From Streptomyces sp. NBC_00490 (lineage in GTDB: Bacteria; Actinomycetota; Actinomycetes; Streptomycetales; Streptomycetaceae), in assembly GCF_036013645.1 (NCBI RefSeq), contig NZ_CP107869.1, positions 6,696,001-6,760,000 of the forward strand: DNA of 64,000 nt, in the 5' to 3' direction. The notes under the pieces are model-generated. The model saw nothing but the letters and a program-made list of their open reading frames with translations. It had not been told where the DNA came from and did no database searches. Of the stretch, positions 26,103 through 37,093 are shown piece after piece. How positions within the stretch are numbered: the stretch's first letter is position 1; every line of letters starts with the position of its first letter. The position numbers and the translations under genes are program-made.

Positions 26103-26879
26103 ATGAGACACAGAACATGGGCCGTGGCAGGCGGGACGGTAGCGCTCGTACTGCTCACGGCCACGGGGGCGCACGCCGAGGGGAAGGGCGACATCCGGGT
26201 CACGAAGACGGTCGTCAACGACGGCGGCAACGTCATCGTCGGCACGGCGAAGACCGTCAAGTACCCCGTAGCGATCACCATCAAGGACGACTCGGGCGTC
26301 AAGAAGATCACGGATCTCTTCACGTTCAACAAGACCAACGGCTACGGCTTCGCGACCTGGGACGGCGACTCGTCCTGCGTGAAGAAGAGTTCGACGACGT
26401 CGGTGTGCACGGGTACGGTCACGATCGACCCGGGCTGGATCGCCGACAGTGACGACATCGACAGCAACAAGGTCGCCGGCGTCTGGCGGGTCGACGCCAC
26501 CGTCAAGGCGAACGACGGCGACTACTGGATCTCGGACGACATCGCCCAGTACAAGGTCAAGCGCGCCTCCAAGCTCACGACCGACGCCACCCCCGAGCCG
26601 GTCGCCAAGGGCGCCAAGCTCACCATCAACGGCAAGCTCTCCCGGGCCAACTGGGAGGACCTCAAGTACCACGGCTTCACCGGCCAGGAGGTCAAGCTCC
26701 AGTACCGCCCCGCCGGCGCCGCCCACTACAGCACGGTCAGGACCGTGAAGACGGGCGACGCCGGAAAGCTGAGCACCAAGGTCACCGTCACCTCGGCCGG
26801 CAGCTGGCGCTGGTACTTCCCCGGCACGACGACGACCGCACGGGTCGTGTCGGTGGGGGACGCGGTCACGCTCAAGTGA
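26103..26879 (+). CDS. Secreted protein of unknown function
   Basis: 258 residues with a Sec signal peptide ending after GAHA (about residue 25). The mature part is rich in Lys, Thr, Asp and beta-type sequence and has two Cys (SSCVKKSS and TSVCTG), perhaps disulfide-bonded. The second half (KLTTDATPEPVAKGAKLTI, SWRWYFPGTTTT) resembles Ig-like repeats found in Streptomyces secreted calcium-binding or adhesin proteins. RBS GGGGAGG. The end overlaps the convergent lipoprotein gene by eight bases. Confidence 0.75.
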   Translation: MRHRTWAVAGGTVALVLLTATGAHAEGKGDIRVTKTVVNDGGNVIVGTAKTVKYPVAITIKDDSGVKKITDLFTFNKTNGYGFATWDGDSSCVKKSSTTSVCTGTVTIDPGWIADSDDIDSNKVAGVWRVDATVKANDGDYWISDDIAQYKVKRASKLTTDATPEPVAKGAKLTINGKLSRANWEDLKYHGFTGQEVKLQYRPAGAAHYSTVRTVKTGDAGKLSTKVTVTSAGSWRWYFPGTTTTARVVSVGDAVTLK

Positions 26880-27297
26880 TCACCACGGTGACCGACCAGT
26901 CCTGAAGGCCCTTGCAGGCGACCTTGCCGGTCTCGGTGGCGCACAGCGGGCGCGAGGAGCTGAGTTCGGTGCGGCCCGCCGACACCGCCTCGAACGCGGC
27001 GTTCGCGTCGCCCGGCAGCAGCACGACGCCGCTGTTGGTGGCTTTCAATCCGCTGCCCTCGGTGGTGACCGGTGTCCACGGCCGGTCCTTCGCCCCGTCC
27101 AGGGCGACCCGGACCGTGCCGCCCACCGCCAGGCAGACCGTGCGGCCACTGTCGGCGGCGTGGAGTTCGGGTGCGGACGTACAGCCCGAGGGCGACGGTG
27201 ACACGGAGTCACCGCTGTCACCCCGGTCGTCGCCGGTCTGGGTTCCGCACCCGGCCAGCAGCAGGGCTGTGACGGCGAGAGTCGCGATACGGCGCAT
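26872..27297 (-). CDS. Small lipoprotein
   Basis: 141 residues with signal peptide and lipobox LLAGC, then a Gly/Asp/Ser linker and one compact domain with three further Cys. The segment GDANAAFEAVSAGRTELSSS is faintly like the core of chagasin-type inhibitors, but that is speculative. It is read in the same direction as nrdB, 60 bases downstream, so it could be on the same transcript. ATG 27297 with GGAGGGA upstream. Confidence 0.72.
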   Translation of the reverse strand: MRRIATLAVTALLLAGCGTQTGDDRGDSGDSVSPSPSGCTSAPELHAADSGRTVCLAVGGTVRVALDGAKDRPWTPVTTEGSGLKATNSGVVLLPGDANAAFEAVSAGRTELSSSRPLCATETGKVACKGLQDWSVTVVIT

Positions 27298-27357
27298 GAA
27301 GAATCCCTCCTCACCGTTGTGACGTAACAGCGGCGAGGAGGGATCCACGATCCTCGG

Positions 27358-28368
27358 TCAGAAGTCCTCGTCCAGGTCGACCGTGCCCTCCACGGCGACC
27401 TGGTACGCGGACGGCCGCCGCTCGAAGAAGTTGGTCAGCTCCTGGACGCCCTGGAGCTCCATGAAGGAGAAGGGGTTCTCGGAGCCGTAGACCGGGGCGA
27501 AGCCGAGGCGGGTGAGGCGCTGGTCGGCGACGCACTCGAGGTACTGGCGCATCGACTCGGTGTTCATGCCCGGCAGCCCGTCACCGCACAGGTCGCGCCC
27601 GAACTGGAGCTCGGCCTCCACGGCCTCCTTCAGCATGTCGACGACCTGGTCCCTGAGCTGGTCGTCGAAGAGCTCCGGCTCCTCCTTGCGGACGGTGTCG
27701 ACGACCTCGAACGCGAAGGACATGTGCATGGTCTCGTCCCGGAACACCCAGTTGGTGCCGGTGGCGAGGCCGTGCAGCAGGCCCCGGCTGCGGAACCAGT
27801 AGACGTAGGCGAAGGCGCCGTAGAAGAACAGGCCCTCGATGCACGCGGCGAAGCAGATCAGGTTGAGCAGGAAGCGGCGGCGGTCGGCCTTGGTCTCCAG
27901 GCGGTCCAGCTTCTCGACCGAGTCCATCCACTTGAAGCAGAACTCGGCCTTCTCGCGGATGGAGGGGATGTTCTCCACCGCGTCGAAGGCGGCCGCACGG
28001 TCCTCCGGGTCGGGCAGGTAGGTGTCCAGAAGGGTCAGATAGAACTGGACGTGCACGGCCTCCTCGAAGAGCTGGCGCGACAGATACAGGCGCGCCTCCG
28101 GGGAGTTGATGTGCTTGTAGAGGGTCAGGACCAGGTTGTTCGCGACGATCGAGTCGCCCGTCGCGAAGAAGGCCACCAGGCGGCCGATCATGTGCTGTTC
28201 GCCCTCGGACAGCTTCGCCAGGTCGGCGACGTCCGAGTGGAGGTCGACCTCCTCGACGGTCCAGGTGTTCTTGATGGCGTCCCGGTAGCGCTCGTAGAAG
28301 TCCGGGTAGCGCATGGGGCGCAGAGTCAGCTCGAAGCCGGGGTCGAGCAGGTTCTGATTGCTGGGCAT
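27358..28368 (-). CDS. nrdB: Class Ia ribonucleotide reductase, small subunit
   Basis: 336 residues. Carries the di-iron tyrosyl-radical cofactor. Metal-ligand motifs are FEEAVHVQFY (Glu and His) and DETMHMSFAFEVV (second Glu and His). Start ATG 28368 shares one base with the nrdA stop (TAATG), so translation is coupled. Upstream in-frame starts lie in nrdA. The operon is under the cobalamin riboswitch at 30870-31030, so it is expected to be on when B12 is scarce and the B12-dependent class II enzyme cannot work. Confidence 0.95.
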   Translation of the reverse strand: MPSNQNLLDPGFELTLRPMRYPDFYERYRDAIKNTWTVEEVDLHSDVADLAKLSEGEQHMIGRLVAFFATGDSIVANNLVLTLYKHINSPEARLYLSRQLFEEAVHVQFYLTLLDTYLPDPEDRAAAFDAVENIPSIREKAEFCFKWMDSVEKLDRLETKADRRRFLLNLICFAACIEGLFFYGAFAYVYWFRSRGLLHGLATGTNWVFRDETMHMSFAFEVVDTVRKEEPELFDDQLRDQVVDMLKEAVEAELQFGRDLCGDGLPGMNTESMRQYLECVADQRLTRLGFAPVYGSENPFSFMELQGVQELTNFFERRPSAYQVAVEGTVDLDEDF

Positions 28369-30737
28369 TACTGGCAGGCCTCGCAGGACTCGGGGTTTTC
28401 CAGGGAGCAGGCGAGGGCCTCTTCGGAGGTCACCTGCTGGACGGGGAGGGTGTTCTCGGGCTGGGCCTGCGCCTGGGCCGCGCGGGCGATCCTCGTCGCC
28501 GGGCGCGAACGCAGGTAGTACGTCGTCTTCAGGCCCTGCTTCCAGGCGTACGCGTACATCGAGGAGAGCTTGCCGATGGTCGGCGTCTCCAGGAACAGGT
28601 TCAGGGACTGCGACTGGTCGAGGAACGGGGTCCGGTCCGCCGCCATGTCGATCAGGCCGCGCTGCGGGATCTCCCACGCCGTGCGGTACAGGTCGCGGAC
28701 GTCCTGCGGCACCCAGGTGAAGCCCTGCACCGAGCCGTTGGCCTCGCGCAGCGCCTCACGGGTCTGCGCGTCCCAGACGCCGAGCTTCTTCAACTCGGCC
28801 ACCAGGTAGGAGTTGACCTGGAGGAACTCACCGGACAGCGTCTCGCGCTTGAAGAGGTTCGAGACCTGCGGCTCGATGCACTCGTACACGCCCGCGATGG
28901 ACGCGATGGTGGCCGTGGGGGCGATCGCCAGCAGGAGCGAGTTGCGCATGCCGACCGCCGCGATGCGTTCCCGCAGTGCCGCCCAGCGCTCCGGCCAGGT
29001 GAGCTCCACGTCGTAGTGGTCGGGGTGCAGGACACCCTTCGCGGTACGGGTCCGCTCCCACGCCGGCAGCGGGCCGTTGCGCTCGGCCAGGTCGGCGGAG
29101 GCCTCGTACGCGGCGAGCATGATGCGCTCGGCGATCCGGGTGGAGAGCGCCCTGGCCTGCGGGGAGTCGAAGGGCAGCCGCAGCTTGAAGAAGACGTCCT
29201 GGAGGCCCATCGCGCCCAGGCCCACCGGGCGCCAGCGGGCGTTGGAGCGGCCCGCCTGCTCGGTCGGGTAGAAGTTGATGTCGACGACCCGGTCGAGGAA
29301 GGTCACGGCGGTGCGGACGGTCTCGTCCAGCCGCTCCCAGTCGATGTCGTCGCCGACCACGAACGCGCCGAGGTTGACGGACCCGAGGTTGCAGACCGCC
29401 GTCTCCCCGTCGTCGGTCACCTCCAGGATCTCGGTGCACAGGTTGGACGAGTGGACGACGCTGCCCGCCTCGGCCGTCTGGTTGGCGGTGCGGTTGGCGG
29501 CGTCCTTGAAGGTCATCCAGCCGTTGCCGGTCTGCGCGAGGGTGCGCATCATGCGGCCGTACAGGTCACGGGCCGGGATGGTCTTCTTGGCGAGGCCCTT
29601 CGCCTCCGCCTCGCGGTACGCCGCGTCGAACTCGGCGCCCCACAGGTCCACCAGCTCGGGCACGTCGGCGGGGGAGAACAGGGACCACTGGCCGTCGGCG
29701 TTCACCCGGCGCATGAACTCGTCCGGGATCCAGTGCGCGAGGTTCAGGTTGTGCGTACGCCGGGCGTCCTCACCGGTGTTGTCCCGCAGCTCCAGGAACT
29801 CCTCGATGTCGGAGTGCCAGGTCTCCAGGTAGACCGCGGCCGCACCCTTGCGCCGGCCGCCCTGGTTCACGGCGGCGACCGAGGCGTCGAGCGTCTTCAG
29901 GAACGGGACGATGCCGTTGGAGTGCCCGTTGGTGCCGCGGATCAGCGAACCGCGGCTGCGGATGCGGGAGTACGACAGTCCGATGCCGCCGGCGTGCTTC
30001 GAGAGACGGGCGACCTGGTGGTAGCGGTCGTAGATGGAGTCCAGCTCGTCCAGCGGGGAGTCGAGGAGGTAGCAGGACGACATCTGGGGGTGCCGGGTGC
30101 CGGAGTTGAAGAGCGTGGGGGAGGAGGGGAGGTAGTCGAGGCGGCTCATGAGCCGGTAGAGCGCGGCGACCTCGTCCATGGCCCGGGCCGTGTCGTCCTC
30201 GGCGAGGCCGGACGCCACCCGGAGCATGAAGTGCTGGGGGGTCTCGATGACCTGGCGCGTGATCGGGTGCCGCAGGAGGTAACGGCTGTGCAGGGTGCGC
30301 AGGCCGAAGTAGCCGAAGCGGTCGTCGGCGTGCACGTCGATCAGGGCGTCGAGCCTCGCGGCGTGCACCCGGACGAACTCCGCCGTGCGGTCCGCGATCA
30401 GGCCCTCACGGTGGCCGACCGCGACCGACTCGGTGAAGGTCGTGACGCCCTGCGAGGCGGCCTCGGCGGCGATGCTGATCGTCAGCAGCCGGGCGGCGAG
30501 CCGGGAGTAGGCGGGGTCCTCGGAGATCAGCCCCGCGGCCGCCTCGGTCGCCAGCTCGCGCAGCTCCGACTCGTCGGCCCGGGCGGACCGGCCGCGCAGC
30601 GCGGCGGCGGCGACCCGCCCGGGGTCGGCGTCGGGGAGGTCGGCGGTCAGCTCGGTCAGGATCCGCAGCAGCGCTGTTCCGGGACCGTCGGTCTCCGCCT
30701 GCGTCACTGAAGCCGGGTCGACTGGCGCGATGGTCAC
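28368..30737 (-). CDS. nrdA: Class Ia ribonucleotide reductase, large subunit
   Basis: 789 residues. Reduces ribonucleoside diphosphates. Active-site cysteines are in MSSCYLLDS, NLCTE and AVCNLGSVNLG; the radical-transfer tyrosine pair is in KTTYYLR; the C-terminal redox pair is CEAC. The N-terminal region keeps only the second half of an ATP-cone (LATEAAAGLISEDPAYSRL), so overall activity control by dATP may be lost. GTG 30737 (MTIAPVDPAS) was chosen over the open frame upstream because the riboswitch occupies that DNA. RBS GGGAGAG. Confidence 0.95.
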   Translation of the reverse strand: MTIAPVDPASVTQAETDGPGTALLRILTELTADLPDADPGRVAAAALRGRSARADESELRELATEAAAGLISEDPAYSRLAARLLTISIAAEAASQGVTTFTESVAVGHREGLIADRTAEFVRVHAARLDALIDVHADDRFGYFGLRTLHSRYLLRHPITRQVIETPQHFMLRVASGLAEDDTARAMDEVAALYRLMSRLDYLPSSPTLFNSGTRHPQMSSCYLLDSPLDELDSIYDRYHQVARLSKHAGGIGLSYSRIRSRGSLIRGTNGHSNGIVPFLKTLDASVAAVNQGGRRKGAAAVYLETWHSDIEEFLELRDNTGEDARRTHNLNLAHWIPDEFMRRVNADGQWSLFSPADVPELVDLWGAEFDAAYREAEAKGLAKKTIPARDLYGRMMRTLAQTGNGWMTFKDAANRTANQTAEAGSVVHSSNLCTEILEVTDDGETAVCNLGSVNLGAFVVGDDIDWERLDETVRTAVTFLDRVVDINFYPTEQAGRSNARWRPVGLGAMGLQDVFFKLRLPFDSPQARALSTRIAERIMLAAYEASADLAERNGPLPAWERTRTAKGVLHPDHYDVELTWPERWAALRERIAAVGMRNSLLLAIAPTATIASIAGVYECIEPQVSNLFKRETLSGEFLQVNSYLVAELKKLGVWDAQTREALREANGSVQGFTWVPQDVRDLYRTAWEIPQRGLIDMAADRTPFLDQSQSLNLFLETPTIGKLSSMYAYAWKQGLKTTYYLRSRPATRIARAAQAQAQPENTLPVQQVTSEEALACSLENPESCEACQ

Positions 30738-30869
30738 GTGGGGGCTCTCCCTCGCTCGGCACGGGGCCTTGCGGAGGGCAGGGGGCAGCACACGAGCGCA
30801 CGGGGCGTCGCGTCCACCGGCCCACTCCACGAGGCCCGGACGTCTTGGCACCCGGGCCACGGCGGCCTG

Positions 30870-31030
30870 GGCACACTGTCGACAGGTCCTCGGACTGACT
30901 CTCATATGCGCTTATGCACACATGAGTACACCGTTGCGGGACAGTTCCGGATTCGCACCGGATTCCCCTGCGGCGACAGCGAGCATGAGCATACATCTTG
31001 TGCCGGGTTCAGTTGGCACCCCTAGATGTT
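30870..31030 (-). promoter_or_regulatory. Cobalamin (adenosylcobalamin) riboswitch controlling nrdAB
   Basis: On the minus strand the conserved core GGGGAATCCGGTGCGAATCC is followed by CCCGCAACGGTGT (30931-30972), and a B12 box AGTCCGAGGACCTGTC lies at 30881-30896. The 5' part forms a stem ACATCT/AGATGT with an inner GGTGCC/GGCAC pairing. About 130 bases separate the B12 box from the nrdA start. Matches the known B12 riboswitch of Streptomyces nrdABS. Confidence 0.93.
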
Positions 31031-31044
31031 GTGTCGCAGCGACT

Positions 31045-31548
31045 TCAGAGAGTCAACTCATAGGTGAGGAGCGTGAAGTCGACGCCCTCGATCGGGTTCC
31101 AGTCGCGGGCGGGGGCGCGGGTGAAGCCGAGGCGTTCGTAGACGCGGTGCGCGGCGTGCATGACCGGCTGCGTCGACAGGACCATGCCGGTGCAGCCGTC
31201 GGCGGCTTTCGCCCGGTCGACGCAGGCACGGACGAGGGCTTCGCCGGCTCCTCTGCCGCGCGCCGCCCGGGACACGGCCAGCATGCGGATCTCGGCCTCC
31301 CCGGGGCGGGAGAGCTCCGCCATGGGGCCGCCGGCGGGGACGTAGGTGACGGTGCCTATCGGCTCGCCGCCGAGGAGGGCCACGAGTACCTCTGCCGCCG
31401 CGGCTCGTTTGGCGACGTCTCTCAACTCGCCCAGGTACCAGTCGCTCTCGCCGAAGGCGAGGAGGCCGTCCAGGAGGTAGGCCTGGGCCGTGATCTCGCC
31501 GATCGCGTCGTATTCGGTGGGGTCCGCTGCCCGGATCTCGATGTCCAT
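31045..31548 (-). CDS. GNAT-family N-acetyltransferase
   Basis: 167 residues with the GNAT acetyl-CoA site: IRMLAVSRAARGRGAGEALV contains the Arg/Gly-rich loop, and the C-terminal region has AHRVYERLGF. ATG 31548 (MDIEIRAADPTEYD) is the likely start since homology begins there; no strong ribosome site is seen, and an upstream GTG adds eight codons. Ends just before the riboswitch region. Substrate unknown. Confidence 0.82.
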   Translation of the reverse strand: MDIEIRAADPTEYDAIGEITAQAYLLDGLLAFGESDWYLGELRDVAKRAAAAEVLVALLGGEPIGTVTYVPAGGPMAELSRPGEAEIRMLAVSRAARGRGAGEALVRACVDRAKAADGCTGMVLSTQPVMHAAHRVYERLGFTRAPARDWNPIEGVDFTLLTYELTL

Positions 31549-31619
31549 GAGGGCGAGTGTGCCCGACCGCACGCCGACGGGCCGCCGGATATTCCGGCGG
31601 CCCGTCGGTCAACGTGACC

Positions 31620-33230
31620 CTAGTGAGCGGAACCCGCGGTCGCCGGCGGCAGTTCCACCTGTACGCCCGGGTCGCCCGCGTCCGCCGTGTAGTCCTCGGG
31701 GCGCGTCTCGTCGATGCCCTCGGGGGCCTTCGCGGCCCTCAGGACGAACGTGAGGACCACTGTGACCGCCACGTTGAGCACGAACGCCGTCAGACCGATG
31801 TAGCCGATCTCGCCGATGCCCGGGATCTCCTTCGACGAGCCGCCGAAGTGCTTCTGCGTCGGGGAGGCCACGCCGTACGCGGCGACCGTGCCGTAGATCA
31901 TGCCGACCGCCCAGCCCGCGAGCAGCGCCCAGCGGTGGAACCAGCGGGTGAACAGGCCGCCGACCAGCGCCGGGAAGGTCTGGAGGATCCAGATGCCGCC
32001 CAGGAGCTGGAAGTTGATGGCGACCGTCTTGTCCATGGTGAGGACGAAGATCAGGGCGCCCACCTTCACCAGCAGCGAGACCAGCTTGGAGATCTTCGTC
32101 TCCTGCTGCGGCGTCGCGTCCGGCTTGATGAAGTCCTTGTAGATGTTGCGGGTGAAGAGGTTCGCTGCCGCGATGGACATGATCGCCGCCGGCACCAGCG
32201 CGCCGATGCCGATCGCCGCGAAGGCCACGCCCGCGAACCAGCTCGGGAACATGTCCTCGAAGAGCTGCGGGATCGCCAACTGCGGGTTGGTGACGTCGAC
32301 ACCGGCCGCGATGGCCATGAAGCCCAGCAGGGCGAGCAGGCCCAGCATCAGCGAGTACAGGGGCAGGATCGTGGTGTTGCGGCGGATCACCTCACGGCTC
32401 TTGGAGGAGAGCGTCGCGGTGATCGAGTGCGGGTACATGAACAGCGCGAGCGCGGAGCCCAACGCCAGCGTGGCGTACGTCCATTGGCCCGCCTCGATCG
32501 GGACCAGGCCGCCCGCCTTGGCGGCGGTGTACTTGTCGTTCGCCGCGCCGAAGATCTCGTCGAACCCGCCCAGCTTGATCGGGATGTAGATGATCGCCAC
32601 CGCGATGACGATGTAGATCAGCGTGTCCTTCACGAACGCGATCATCGCGGGGGCGCGCAGTCCCGAGGAGTAGGTGTACGCCGCCAGCACACCGAAGGCG
32701 ATGAGCAGCGGGAGGTCCTTGACGAACCAGTTGGTGTCCTCCCCGCCGCCGACGCCCATCACGTCCAGCACCGCCTGGATGCCGACGAGTTGGAGGGCGA
32801 TGTAGGGCATCGTCGCCAGGATGCCCGTGACGGCCACCGCCAGCGACAGGCCCTTGGAACCCCACCGGCCGCGCACGAAGTCGGACGTCGTCACATAGCC
32901 GTGCTTGTGGGAGACCGACCAGAGCCGGGGCAGGAAGGTGAAGATCAGCGGGTAGACGAGGATCGTGTAGGGCACCGCGAAGAAGCCGGCCGCGCCCGCC
33001 GCGTAGATCGCCGCCGGTACGGCGACGAAGGTGTACGCCGTGTAGAGGTCGCCGCCGAGCAGGAACCAGGTGATCCAGGTGCCGAACGACCGGCCGCCCA
33101 GGCCCCATTCGTCCAGCGTGTGTTCGTTCTCGGCCTTGCGCCAGCGCGAGGCCAGGAAGCCCATGACCGTGACGGCCAGGAAGAAGATGATGAAGACGGC
33201 GAGTGCCACGCCGTTCACGCCGTCGTTCAC
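31620..33230 (-). CDS. Sodium:solute symporter, monocarboxylate (MctP-like) permease
   Basis: 536 residues with about 13 membrane helices of the SSS family. WGLGGRSFGTWITWFLLGGDLYTAYTF-type N-terminal sequence (positions 43-69) and the MYPHSITATLSSKSR segment place it near MctP/MctC permeases for acetate, pyruvate, lactate and propionate. GTG 33230 overlaps the DUF3311 stop (GTGA), a very common pairing that suggests DUF3311 is its small subunit. Acts at the cytoplasmic membrane using sodium. Confidence 0.88.
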   Translation of the reverse strand: MNDGVNGVALAVFIIFFLAVTVMGFLASRWRKAENEHTLDEWGLGGRSFGTWITWFLLGGDLYTAYTFVAVPAAIYAAGAAGFFAVPYTILVYPLIFTFLPRLWSVSHKHGYVTTSDFVRGRWGSKGLSLAVAVTGILATMPYIALQLVGIQAVLDVMGVGGGEDTNWFVKDLPLLIAFGVLAAYTYSSGLRAPAMIAFVKDTLIYIVIAVAIIYIPIKLGGFDEIFGAANDKYTAAKAGGLVPIEAGQWTYATLALGSALALFMYPHSITATLSSKSREVIRRNTTILPLYSLMLGLLALLGFMAIAAGVDVTNPQLAIPQLFEDMFPSWFAGVAFAAIGIGALVPAAIMSIAAANLFTRNIYKDFIKPDATPQQETKISKLVSLLVKVGALIFVLTMDKTVAINFQLLGGIWILQTFPALVGGLFTRWFHRWALLAGWAVGMIYGTVAAYGVASPTQKHFGGSSKEIPGIGEIGYIGLTAFVLNVAVTVVLTFVLRAAKAPEGIDETRPEDYTADAGDPGVQVELPPATAGSAH

Positions 33231-33484
33231 TTGGAGGCACCTTCCCGGCGGGCGCGCTGGTCACGCTGCCACAGCTTGTACGCGACCATCGTCAGCGCGG
33301 TCGAGATGAGCACCCACAGCATCTGGTACCAGTAGAAGAACGGGATGCCGATGAACGTGGGGTCCACCTTGGCGTACGAGCCGACCCACAGCATGGCGAC
33401 GAACGGTGCCAGGAGGCACAGGGCGATGACGACCCGCACCGGTGTCACCACCGGTGGTCTGGCCTCGGGCGAATCTGTTGACAT
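33227..33484 (-). CDS. DUF3311 small membrane protein, partner of the symporter
   Basis: 85 residues with two membrane helices (VIALCLLAPFVAMLWVGSYA and FYWYQMLWVLISTALTMVAY). ATG 33484 with GGAG nine bases upstream. This family almost always precedes an SSS-type solute permease, and the four-base overlap here supports equal production. It is likely an accessory subunit; no direct evidence of function. Confidence 0.85.
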   Translation of the reverse strand: MSTDSPEARPPVVTPVRVVIALCLLAPFVAMLWVGSYAKVDPTFIGIPFFYWYQMLWVLISTALTMVAYKLWQRDQRARREGASK

Positions 33485-33608
33485 ACGGCGGCTCCGATCC
33501 TCACTGATCACCGTGTAACGCGCAGGCAATCTAGGTCACGGTGTGACAGGAGTGGAAGACCTCGTCCGCATATCGGTATGTCGATTCGGTGAAGGTCCGC
33601 AATAGGTG

Positions 33609-33780
33609 TCAGCAGCAGCGGAATCCCTGCCGGGGGTCCGCCTCCTGCCGGTCCGTCCGCATCCGCTCGAACGCCCGCCGGGTCGGCACGGCCGCCTGCG
33701 GGTGGTCCCGGCGGACGTGCGCGACATAGCGGTCGTACGCCGACTCGTCGGTCAGCTCGCGCACATACCAGCGCACACCC

Positions 33781-33809
<29 letters not shown>
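33609..33809 (-). CDS. YbdD/YjiX-family small protein, partner of CstA
   Basis: 66 residues, basic and tyrosine-rich (VRWYVRELTDESAYDRYVAH, then a C-terminal GFRCC). The YbdD/YjiX family lies next to cstA/btsT genes in many bacteria and is needed for pyruvate uptake by those transporters in E. coli, as I recall. The start lies 29 bases inside the end of cstA and has a strong GGAGGAGG ribosome site, so translation is probably coupled. Confidence 0.85.
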
Positions 33810-35919
<2,110 letters not shown>

Positions 35920-35924
35920 AGCGC

Positions 35925-35956
35925 GGTCCTCCCGTCCATACGGAGACGGGAGGACC
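35925..35956 (-). promoter_or_regulatory. Hairpin hiding the cstA ribosome-binding site
   Basis: GGTCCTCCCGTC pairs with GACGGGAGGACC over 12 bp around an eight-base loop. The GGGAGG Shine-Dalgarno is in the 3' arm and the GTG start is five bases beyond. Upstream lies a perfect palindrome GTAGCGCTAC (35974-35983). Confidence 0.7.
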
Positions 35957-36007
35957 GTAGAGCAGGATGTGCCGTAGCGCTACACCGCGTGCGGTATTGA
36001 AAGCCCG

Positions 36008-36854
<847 letters not shown>

Positions 36855-36860
36855 GCCCCA

Positions 36861-36876
36861 GGTGGTCTAGTGGAAG
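36861..36876. promoter_or_regulatory. DasR operator (dre) 2, half-site quality
   Basis: GGTGGTCTAGTGGAAG has a perfect left half (TGGTCTAG) and a degenerate right half. It lies 22 bases from site 1, centre to centre, so cooperative binding is possible. Confidence 0.6.
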
Positions 36877-36973
36877 ACAGTACTCCGGCGGTGCTGATTT
36901 CGCTGGCTTCTTACTTAAAGGTTCTTGCATATGTAGGTCGGATAACGGCTGGTCAGAGCCTATTCGGACACCC

Positions 36974-36979
36974 TTGACA
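36974..36979 (+). promoter_or_regulatory. Possible -35 hexamer of the dasA promoter
   Basis: TTGACA matches the housekeeping -35 exactly and sits just upstream of dre 3. No convincing -10 was found at 17-18 bases, so the promoter is only partly supported. Confidence 0.4.
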
Positions 36980-36984
36980 GGCTT

Positions 36985-37000
36985 CCTGGTCTGGTCCAAG
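36985..37000. promoter_or_regulatory. DasR operator (dre) 3
   Basis: CCTGGTCTGGTCCAAG is a near-palindromic site with one central mismatch, directly after the TTGACA hexamer. Bound DasR would block dasA transcription. Confidence 0.72.
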
Positions 37001-37008
37001 CTCCCGGT

Positions 37009-37024
37009 ACTGGTCTACACCATT
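37009..37024. promoter_or_regulatory. DasR operator (dre) 4, dasA site
   Basis: ACTGGTCTACACCATT matches the published S. coelicolor dasA operator as I remember it. It lies 24 bases from site 3, centre to centre. Confidence 0.88.
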
Positions 37025-37093
37025 GGTCCAGGTCCCGGCCCAACGCTCGTGCGGGGAGGCAGGGGGGTTTGTGGCATCCCTGAGGAGGGTGGC

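Noticed and set aside
30738..30905. NrdA starting at 30905.
   Set aside because: This DNA includes the end of the cobalamin riboswitch and the extension is Arg/Pro-rich; homology begins at GTG 30737.
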